Shown piece after piece: positions 59,001 through 64,000 of a DNA stretch of 64,000 bases; the first letter of the stretch is position 1; every line of letters starts with the position of its first letter. The notes below the pieces were generated by a model. It made no database searches. It was not told the origin of the DNA and was given only the letters and a program-made list of their open reading frames with translations. This DNA is from Streptomyces sp. TLI_053 (GTDB lineage: Bacteria > Actinomycetota > Actinomycetes > Streptomycetales > Streptomycetaceae). The stretch lies in contig NZ_LT629775.1 in assembly GCF_900105395.1 (NCBI RefSeq), positions 3,680,001 to 3,744,000 on the forward strand, read 5' to 3'. The translations under genes were made by a program, and so were the position numbers.

Positions 59001-59462
59001 CCCAACTGGTTCGCCGGCGCCAAGGACACCTCGGCCGCCCCGGCCGAGCCCCGCGGCGGCCACGACGTGTCCGCCCTCGGCGGCTACGGGCCCACCGGCC
59101 CGACCGCGGCCGGCGGCCAGAGCTGGCAGTCGCCCAACGACGGCGACTGGCAGCGGGCGGAGAAGCTCCGTGAGCCCTCCTCCAGCGGCACCACCCAGGC
59201 CGGCCTGCCCCGGCGCGTGCCCAAGCAGAACCTGGTGCCGGGCAACGCCCAGCCCACCCCGCAGGACGGTCCGCAGGTGTCCCGCGCACCCGAGGAGGTC
59301 CGCGGCCGTCTCACCAACCTGCGCCGCGGCGTCGAGCAGGGCCGCAACGCCGGCAGTACCGGAAGCTTCCGGATCGACCCCGATCAGGTAGACCCGTCCG
59401 GCAACGGACAGCAGAATCGCAGCACCGATCTCTTCGGCGGCTCGAACCACCAGGAGCGTTGA
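56016..59462 (+). CDS. cvnA2: CvnA-type membrane sensor histidine-kinase-like protein, conservon 2
   Basis: Second conservon sensor, 1148 aa. Membrane helices at about 93-112 (LIAILLIPVIIALVFGG) and 427-448, an extracytoplasmic sensor domain unlike that of CvnA1 in sequence, HAMP, a DHp-like helix with His571 (KLDHLATRMRRNGENLLVLA) and a HATPase domain. Residues about 850-940 are a Gly/Tyr/Gln/Asp-rich stretch of GYQQDGY-type repeats, then a tail (LPRRVPKQNLVPGNAQ ... VSRAPEEVRGRLTNLRRGV) that matches CvnA1's end. GTG at 56016, with GAGAGG upstream, is preferred over an ATG at 55983 that has no ribosome site. Confidence 0.92.
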   Translation: MRRKQQVAPQRRSEPRQSEPNGTAPEPGGFSAFTPTEERPQAAPAPQPPGTGKDRPTGAPVLGSGSGQGADTAGPKSSRYDFVRPRNWRVPARLIAILLIPVIIALVFGGLRVNTSIDGFVKADRAQRTAALAKAATELSEALESERDKTLIPLITKQDPNNDVTKARSTTDAALKSYNAAYEASDKSGELPRRHDAFQQMVVFLPQLRATAYSDTLFASATVSAYSVMFAPLLAYDNSVGLGSSNLTSKGRSIYAMSLAKASASTQRALMLQLLVGIAAQKTTRYENVDLIQQLLVAQRLEQTALSEFNTGSAPEDAKKYADAQVAQANADQRTAYRMPNGSAPTMGGLLNIGAAYTQAAANGQSQGREVADRAYKEAKDAGLTPENWNQAANTHISSLRATEVVLLDDVLADAADLRDNARFDAILNSLIVIVALVLAGVLTGYVARSMILGMRTLRSAALDIADHRLPELVEKLSKTDPERVDTNVVPIPLYGKDEIGEVARAFDQVHRQAVALAAEQALLRGNVNAIFTNLSRRSQSLIQRQLALITDLENNEADPDQLENLFKLDHLATRMRRNGENLLVLAGEEAGRRWNTPVPLVDVLRAAASEVEQYERVELSGIPEAEVVGAAVTDLVHLLAELLENATTFSSPQTRVLVNATRLPDGRVLVEIHDKGIGLTAEDFAEINEKLAEPPTVDATISRRMGLFVVGRLSQRHDVRVQLRPSGESAGTTSLVMLPPFLTQMAAAPEPEEQFTVSRIFADQEPAAEWAPERNQARSAAELGFDDHLTGHNGTGSSGFSPALEAVQRSQRLDQVRRAALESGPEGDRPVLDAEVEDEYPAYGRRNDEDYGQDAQYPQQGYEQSGYADDQYGYQQDEYGQDAGYQQDGYQQDGYDQYPQQGYDQYGRQDGYGQQDEYAQGDGYDRSGYAGEHYADRAGEAPAGHPYTPEQPALPAAAADNGPATLPSGLPQRRPGQQLAGGGFPSGPQESGETPNWFAGAKDTSAAPAEPRGGHDVSALGGYGPTGPTAAGGQSWQSPNDGDWQRAEKLREPSSSGTTQAGLPRRVPKQNLVPGNAQPTPQDGPQVSRAPEEVRGRLTNLRRGVEQGRNAGSTGSFRIDPDQVDPSGNGQQNRSTDLFGGSNHQER

Positions 59463-59463
59463 G

Positions 59464-59886
59464 TTGAGTCAGATGAGCCAGGCCGCACAGAACCTGAACT
59501 GGCTGATCACCAATTTCGTGGACAACACCCCCGGGGTGTCGCACACGGTGGTGGTCTCCGCGGACGGCCTCCTGCTGTGCATGTCCGAGGGTTTCCCCCG
59601 CGACCGCGCGGACCAGCTCGCCGCCGTCGCCTCCGGCCTCACCTCCCTCACCACCGGCGCCAGCCGGATCTTCGAGGGCGGCGAGGTCAACCAGACCGTG
59701 GTCGAGATGGAGCGGGGCTTCCTCTTCCTGATGGCCGTCAGCGACGGCTCCGCCCTTGCCGTCCTCGCCGCCCCCGACTCCGACATCGGCCTGGTCGGCT
59801 ACGAGATGGCCCTCCTCGTCGACCGCGCCGGCGCGGTCCTCACCCCCGCACTCCGCGCAGAACTCCAGGGCAGTCTCCTGCACTGA
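59464..59886 (+). CDS. cvnB2: CvnB, roadblock/LC7-domain protein, conservon 2
   Basis: 140-aa roadblock/LC7 protein, identical to CvnB1 from the internal ATG (59473) onward and differing only at residue 2 (Ser instead of Asn). The TTG at 59464 has GGAG seven bases upstream and one base separates it from the cvnA2 stop. At DNA level only two of 436 bases differ from the first copy, far fewer than in the neighbouring cvnA and cvnC genes. Confidence 0.93.
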   Translation: MSQMSQAAQNLNWLITNFVDNTPGVSHTVVVSADGLLLCMSEGFPRDRADQLAAVASGLTSLTTGASRIFEGGEVNQTVVEMERGFLFLMAVSDGSALAVLAAPDSDIGLVGYEMALLVDRAGAVLTPALRAELQGSLLH

Positions 59887-60047
59887 CGGTTCGTCGGATA
59901 CCGTCCAGGTATTCGAAGCACCTCCACGTCCGTCCCGGGCCCGCTTCGGCGGGCTCGGGTTCGGACGTTGTACGGCCTTCGCACCACTGGCTCAGGACTC
60001 GTGCCCGAGCTCGCACCGCACCGCCGCACCTTGTGAGGAGAGGAACC

Positions 60048-60782
60048 GTGACACCGCCCGACGACCGCAGCGGCCAGTACGGCGTTCCGTACCCTGGCAC
60101 GGGCCACGACGCCTTCGGAACACCCGGCGTCGTCGGCCACGGTCAGCAGTACGGCCAGCCGCTCCCCGGCCAGCAGCAGCAAAGCCAGCAGCACGGCCAG
60201 CAGCACGGCCGTCCCTACGGACAGCCGGCCTACGGCCAGCCGTACCCGCCGGGGCAGTACGACCAGTACACCCAGCCCCAGCCCTCGTACGACGCTCCTC
60301 CGGCCGGATATCCGGGCGGGGCGGGCGGGCAGCAGTCCGGCCACCTCCCCGGTCGCGGACCGGCTGCCGGGCAGTCGGCCGGGCAGCAGCCCGGCGGACC
60401 GTCCCGGTCCGGGTACGACGACTACGAGGACGAGCCGGACAGCGGCCCGCTGATCCGCCCGTTCGCGATGACCGGCGGACGGACCCGGCCCCGGTACGAG
60501 CTCGCCCTGGAGGCGCTCGTCTCCGCCGACGTGGATCCGCAGCGACTGGCCACCCTGCTGCCGGAACACCAGCGGATCTGCACCCTGTGCACCGAGGTGA
60601 AGTCCGTGGCCGAGGTCTCGGCGCTGCTCTCCCTTCCCCTGGGAGTGGCCCGGATCCTCGTGGCCGACCTGGCCGAGGCCGGCCTCGTCGCCATCCACCA
60701 GCCCGCTTCCGGCGGCGAAACCGGAAACCAGCCCGACGTCACGCTGCTCGAAAGGGTCCTCAGTGGACTTCGCAAGCTCTAA
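60048..60782 (+). CDS. cvnC2: CvnC, DUF742 protein with long Q/G/Y-rich N-terminus, conservon 2
   Basis: A 244-aa DUF742 protein. Residues 1-125 are low-complexity, rich in Gln, Gly, Tyr and Pro (GQPAYGQPYPPGQYDQYTQP); the DUF742 core follows (RPFAMTGGRTRPRYELALEA, EVKSVAEVSALLSLPLGVAR), ending DVTLLERVLSGLRKL. GTG at 60048 has GGAGAGG just before it. It overlaps cvnD2 by 20 bases exactly as in conservon 1. Confidence 0.9.
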   Translation: MTPPDDRSGQYGVPYPGTGHDAFGTPGVVGHGQQYGQPLPGQQQQSQQHGQQHGRPYGQPAYGQPYPPGQYDQYTQPQPSYDAPPAGYPGGAGGQQSGHLPGRGPAAGQSAGQQPGGPSRSGYDDYEDEPDSGPLIRPFAMTGGRTRPRYELALEALVSADVDPQRLATLLPEHQRICTLCTEVKSVAEVSALLSLPLGVARILVADLAEAGLVAIHQPASGGETGNQPDVTLLERVLSGLRKL

Positions 60783-61347
60783 CGCGGCCGCCCCCACCCG
60801 CGCGACCACCTCCGCGAAGATCGTCGTCGCAGGCGGCTTCGGCGTCGGCAAGACCACGCTCGTCGGCGCCGTCTCCGAGATCAACCCCCTGCGCACCGAA
60901 GCCGTCATGACCAGCGCCTCCGCCGGCATCGACGACCTCAGCCACGTCTCCGGCAAGACGACCACCACCGTCGCCATGGACTTCGGCCGCATCACCCTCG
61001 ACGAGGACCTCATCCTCTACCTGTTCGGCACCCCCGGACAGGACCGCTTCTGGTTCATGTGGGACGACCTCGTCCGCGGAGCCATCGGCGCCGTCGTCCT
61101 CGTCGACACCCGCCGCCTCGCCGACTGCTTCCCCGCCCTCGACTACTTCGAGAACAGCGGACTCCCCTTCGTCGTCGCCCTCAACGGCTTCGACGGACAC
61201 CAGCCCCACACCCCCGACGAAGTCCGCGAAGCCCTCCAGCTCAGCACCGAAACACCCGTCATCACGCTGGACGCCCGACGCCGCGACAGCGCCAAGAGCG
61301 CCCTCATCACCCTCGTCGAACACGCCCTCCTCGCCCGGCTGCGGTGA
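60763..61347 (+). CDS. cvnD2: CvnD, Ras-like GTPase, conservon 2
   Basis: 194-aa small GTPase identical to CvnD1 except Ile for Val at 167. P-loop GGFGVGKTTLVGAV; GTPGQDRFWFMWDD. Over 617 bases (60731-61347) only five differ from 54995-55611, all in the last 100 bases. GTG at 60763 within cvnC2. The near-identity of B and D but not A and C suggests exchange between the copies. Confidence 0.94.
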   Translation: MDFASSNAAAPTRATTSAKIVVAGGFGVGKTTLVGAVSEINPLRTEAVMTSASAGIDDLSHVSGKTTTTVAMDFGRITLDEDLILYLFGTPGQDRFWFMWDDLVRGAIGAVVLVDTRRLADCFPALDYFENSGLPFVVALNGFDGHQPHTPDEVREALQLSTETPVITLDARRRDSAKSALITLVEHALLARLR

Positions 61348-61379
61348 CCCCGGGGCACCGTTCCACGGCGCACGGCCGC

Positions 61380-61421
61380 ACGGTGCGGCCCGCGGACCCT
61401 CCGGTCCCCGGGCCGCACCGT
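61380..61421. terminator. Bidirectional terminator between cvnD2 and cimA
   Basis: ACGGTGCGGCCCG (61380-61392) pairs perfectly with 61409-61421; the loop holds a smaller GGACC/GGTCC stem. Convergent genes end on both sides. Confidence 0.8.
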
Positions 61422-61425
61422 CGTG

Positions 61426-63069
61426 TCAGCGCGGCGGGCCGCTGACCGGTCCCCGGCCCTGGGCCGCGTCCGGCTCCAGTCCGGCCCGCAGCAGTCCGTA
61501 GGTGTAGGCGTCCTCCAGCCCCAGCCAGGAGGCGGCGACCACGTTGTCGGCCACCCCGACCGTGGACCAGGTGGCGGTGCCGTCGGTGGTCTCGATGAGC
61601 ACCCGGGTCTTGGAGCCGGTGCCGTGCTGGCCCTCCAGGATGCGGACCTTGTAGTCCACCAGCTCCAGCTTGGCCAGCTGCGGGTAGATCCGCTCCAGCG
61701 CGGTGCGCAGCGCCTTGTCCAGCGCGTCGACCGGGCCGTTGCCCTCGCCGGTGGCGAGCATCCGCTCACCCTTGGCCCACAGCTTGACCGTCGCCTCGTT
61801 GCCTGCGCTGCCGCCCGGGCCCTGCTCGCTGATGGTGCGCCAGGACTCCAGGGCGAAGTAGCGCTCGCGGCTGCCGCGCACCTCGTCGCGCAGCAGCAGC
61901 TCGAAGGAGGCGTCGGCGGACTCGTAGGTGTAGCCGAGGTTCTCCTGCTCCTTGACCCTGGCCACCACCCGGCCGGCCAGGTCCCGGTCGGTGGAGAGGT
62001 CGTAGCCGAGCTCCTTGCCCTTGAGCTCAACGGAGGCGCGGCCGGCCATGTCGGAGACCAGCATCCGCATGGTGTTGCCGACCGTCTCCGGGTCGATGTG
62101 CTGGTAGAGGTCCGGGTCGACCTTGATCGCCGAGGCGTGCAGTCCGGCCTTGTGCGCGAAGGCCGAGAAGCCGACGTAGGGCTGGTGGGTGGAGGGGGCG
62201 AGGTTGACCACCTCGGCGATCGCGTGCGAGATCCGGGTCATCTCGGCGAGGCTGCCGGGCGGCAGCACCCGGCGGTCGCACTTCAGCTCCAGCGCGCCGA
62301 CCACCGGGAAGAGGTTGGCGTTGCCGACCCGCTCGCCGTAGCCGTTGGCGGTGCACTGGACGTGGGTGGCGCCGGCCTCGACCGCCGCCAGGGTGTTGGC
62401 GACGGCGCAGCCGGTGTCGTCCTGGGCGTGGATGCCGAGCCGGGCGCCGGTCGCGGCGAGCACGTCGGCGACGGTGTCGCGCACGCCGGAGGGCAGCATC
62501 CCGCCGTTGGTGTCGCAGAGCACCACCACCTCGGCGCCGGCCTCGTGGGCGGTGCGGACCACGGCCAGGGCGTAGTCCCGGTTCGCCCGGTAGCCGTCGA
62601 AGAAGTGCTCGCAGTCGATGAAGACCCGGCGTCCCTGCGCCCGCAGGTGGGCGACGCTGTCCCGGACCATCTCCAGGTTCTCGTCCAGGGTGGTGCGCAG
62701 CGCCAGTTCGACGTGCCGGTCGTGGGACTTGGCGACCAGGGTGATCACCGGTGCGCCGGAGTTGACCAGGGCGGCCAGCTGCGGGTCGTCCGCGGCGCTG
62801 CCGCCGGCCCGCCGGGTGGCGCCGAAGGCGACCAGCCGGGCGTGCCGGAGGTCGAGCTCCTCGGCGGCGCGGGCGAAGAACTCGGTGTCCCGGGGGTTGG
62901 CTCCGGGCCAGCCGCCCTCGATGAAGCCGACGCCGAACTCGTCCAGGTGCCGCGCGATGGCGAGCTTGTCGGCCACCGTGAGGTTGATGCCCTCGCGCTG
63001 GGCGCCGTCGCGCAGGGTGGTGTCGAAAACGTGGAAGGCGTCGTCGGGGAGGTTGCTCGCCTGGGTCAT
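61426..63069 (-). CDS. cimA: Citramalate synthase (isopropylmalate synthase family)
   Basis: Condenses acetyl-CoA with pyruvate to (R)-citramalate, a threonine-independent route to isoleucine. The 547-aa protein has HVFDTTLRDGAQREGINLTV (catalytic Arg20, Asp21), the HxH-type metal site region GIHAQDDTGCAVAN, and a C-terminal LeuA-type allosteric domain (VDYKVRILEGQHGTGSKTRV). The sequence fits the CimA subfamily better than LeuA, but substrate choice is inferred. ATG at 63069. A leader peptide and terminator hairpin upstream (63203-63336) indicate attenuation by branched-chain amino acids. ilvE lies upstream on the same strand. Confidence 0.92.
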   Translation of the reverse strand: MTQASNLPDDAFHVFDTTLRDGAQREGINLTVADKLAIARHLDEFGVGFIEGGWPGANPRDTEFFARAAEELDLRHARLVAFGATRRAGGSAADDPQLAALVNSGAPVITLVAKSHDRHVELALRTTLDENLEMVRDSVAHLRAQGRRVFIDCEHFFDGYRANRDYALAVVRTAHEAGAEVVVLCDTNGGMLPSGVRDTVADVLAATGARLGIHAQDDTGCAVANTLAAVEAGATHVQCTANGYGERVGNANLFPVVGALELKCDRRVLPPGSLAEMTRISHAIAEVVNLAPSTHQPYVGFSAFAHKAGLHASAIKVDPDLYQHIDPETVGNTMRMLVSDMAGRASVELKGKELGYDLSTDRDLAGRVVARVKEQENLGYTYESADASFELLLRDEVRGSRERYFALESWRTISEQGPGGSAGNEATVKLWAKGERMLATGEGNGPVDALDKALRTALERIYPQLAKLELVDYKVRILEGQHGTGSKTRVLIETTDGTATWSTVGVADNVVAASWLGLEDAYTYGLLRAGLEPDAAQGRGPVSGPPR

Positions 63070-63202
63070 GACCCTGGGTCTCCGTTCCGGGAGGTCCGTC
63101 TACTGCTCTGCCGGTTCTGATTCCGGCTCCACTGTCCAGCATCCCGCGCGCACCCGGTGTCCCTCGGCCCCTTGTGGGGGCTCCGGCCGGTCCGGGGGAA
63201 AC

Positions 63203-63232
63203 AAAAAGACCCCTCGCGGGTGCGAGAGGTCT
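63203..63232 (-). terminator. Attenuator terminator upstream of cimA
   Basis: On the minus strand AGACCTCTCGC (63232-63222) pairs with GCGAGGGGTCT (63217-63207), one G-U pair, loop ACCC, followed by TTTTTG (63207-63202). It is 53 bases after the leader-peptide stop and 134 bases before the cimA start, the classical attenuator position. Confidence 0.85.
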
Positions 63233-63285
63233 GCGCGCGGGTCTGGACGCTGGTGGTCGCTCCGCATCGGGTGGTGCGGAAGCGG

Positions 63286-63336
63286 TCACTGCGGACCGGC
63301 GCGCCTGCTGCTAATAATCAGCGAAAGCGAGGACAC
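63286..63336 (-). CDS. cimA leader peptide (branched-chain amino-acid attenuator)
   Basis: A 16-codon ORF, GTG start, product MSSLSLIISSRRAGPQ. It contains Leu-Ser-Leu-Ile-Ile, with CTT and ATT ATT, codons that are rare in this genome, so ribosome stalling on low leucine or isoleucine is expected. Between it and the terminator are segments able to form alternative stems (for instance TCCGCA at 63261-63266 with TGCGGA at 63275-63280). No ribosome site is visible; CAGACT about ten bases upstream may be a -10 box, so the leader mRNA may start at the GTG. Confidence 0.7.
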   Translation of the reverse strand: MSSLSLIISSRRAGPQ

Positions 63337-63470
63337 GTCGGCAGTCTGGCACATCGTCCGCGCCGCGGCCCGCCCGTCTCGGCATCCGGAACGAGCGCGC
63401 CGGGGCGGGCGGGTCACGACGAGCGGGTCACGGCGGCCGGGCCCCGGGTGACCGGGCCGGGCCGGAGCGG

Positions 63471-63500
63471 CCGGGCGGGCCGCAGGAGCGGCCCGCCCGG
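63471..63500 (-). terminator. Intrinsic terminator of ilvE
   Basis: A perfect 12-bp stem (63471-63482 with 63489-63500, loop 6) begins 10 bases after the ilvE stop and separates ilvE from the cimA leader. Confidence 0.8.
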
Positions 63501-63510
63501 AGCGGGGGGA

Positions 63511-64000
63511 TCAGACGATCCGGTGCAGCCAGCCGTGGGTGTCGGGGGCCTGGCCGCCCTGGATCGCGAGCAGGGAGCGGCGCAGCTCCATGGTGACCGG
63601 GCCGGGCTCGCCGGCACCGACGGTCCAGTCGCCGCCGCGGGACTTCACCGAGCCGACCGGGGTGATCACGGCGGCGGTGCCGCAGGCGAAGACCTCGGTC
63701 AGGGTGCCGTCGGCGTTGCCCCGCTTCCACTCCTCGGTGGAGATCTTCCGCTCCTCGACCGCGTAACCGAGGTCGCCGGCGAGCTGCAGCAGCGAGTCAC
63801 GGGTGATGCCGGGCAGCAGGGCGCCGGACAGCTCGGGGGTGACGATCCGGGCGTCCTCGCCCTCGCCGAACACGAAGTAGAGGTTCATGCCGCCCATCTC
63901 CTCGATCCACCGGTGCTCGGCGGCATCGAGCCAGACGACCTGGTCGCAGCCCTTCGCGGCGGCCTCGGCCTGGGCGACCAGCGAGGCGGCGTAGTTGCCG
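63511..64000 (-). CDS. ilvE: Branched-chain amino-acid aminotransferase (5' part outside window)
   Basis: PLP enzyme for the last step of leucine, isoleucine and valine synthesis. The 162 codons present are the C-terminal half: [42 protein letters not shown], and the PLP-phosphate motif [13 protein letters not shown], all typical of bacterial IlvE type II proteins. It ends GWLHRIV. Transcribed toward cimA, with its own terminator before the cimA leader. Confidence 0.96.
   Translation of the reverse strand, partial: GNYAASLVAQAEAAAKGCDQVVWLDAAEHRWIEEMGGMNLYFVFGEGEDARIVTPELSGALLPGITRDSLLQLAGDLGYAVEERKISTEEWKRGNADGTLTEVFACGTAAVITPVGSVKSRGGDWTVGAGEPGPVTMELRRSLLAIQGGQAPDTHGWLHRIV

Overview
This window is chromosomal DNA of a high-GC actinomycete, almost certainly a member of the Streptomycetaceae (Streptomyces or Kitasatospora; the sequence alone does not decide which). 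The evidence is the GC-rich codon usage, many GTG and TTG starts, nsdA, ndgR, hupS, two tandem conservons (cvn), an F420-pathway cofC, and a gene order that, from memory, follows the S. coelicolor core chromosome from about SCO5587 (ftsH2) down to SCO5523 (ilvE). No insertion sequence, prophage, CRISPR array or rRNA gene was seen.

Layout. 1-5107: 3' part of an archaeal/eukaryotic-type proS, a methyltransferase, ftsH and a GNAT acetyltransferase. 5281-11415: ffh, then the nitrogen-signalling genes glnD, glnK and amtB (transcribed leftward from amtB, with two GlnR-type boxes upstream). 11900-16000: nsdA, a short Prim-Pol-like protein and ftsY. 16154-20895: smc, a 67-aa coiled-coil protein and acyP. 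21017-25613: a secreted glycine-rich membrane protein, a DMT-type transporter, mutM, rnc and rpmF. 25616-33784: yceD-like DUF177, a DivIVA-like coiled-coil protein, coaD, rsmD, an unknown gene, recG and a DAK2/FakA-like gene. 34068-38408: rpmB, thiD, pfkA (with two DasR-type sites), thiL, a stand-alone Lrp ligand-binding domain and a DUF3515 gene. 38507-43680: ddlA, gpsA, plsC, cofC, a 73-aa gene and hupS. 43814-47314: a small gene, leuD, leuC and the divergent regulator ndgR. 47513-48018: five tRNA genes (Gln-Glu-Glu-Glu-Gln). 48249-49499: a FAH-family hydrolase and an unknown 73-aa peptide gene. 50064-61347: two tandem conservons, each cvnA-B-C-D. 61426-64000: cimA behind a leader-peptide attenuator, and the 3' part of ilvE.

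Functional themes. Protein targeting (ffh, ftsY), chromosome organisation (smc, hupS), nitrogen sensing (amtB-glnK-glnD) and branched-chain amino-acid synthesis (leuCD, cimA, ilvE, ndgR) dominate. Regulation can be read directly at several points: GlnR boxes before amtB, tandem DasR-type palindromes before pfkA, a palindrome against the ndgR start, a Crp-type site in the AT-rich gap before cvn1, and a ribosome-mediated attenuator before cimA.

The most striking feature is in the conservons. The cvnB copies (436 bp, 2 mismatches) and the cvnD copies (617 bp, 5 mismatches) are almost identical between the two operons, while the cvnA and cvnC genes beside them have diverged strongly. This looks like gene conversion or selection for shared B and D subunits. 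Other items worth following are the cimA leader peptide, the orphan 73-aa gene with a repeated octapeptide, and local differences from the S. coelicolor gene order (pfkA between thiD and thiL; no gltX next to cvn1).
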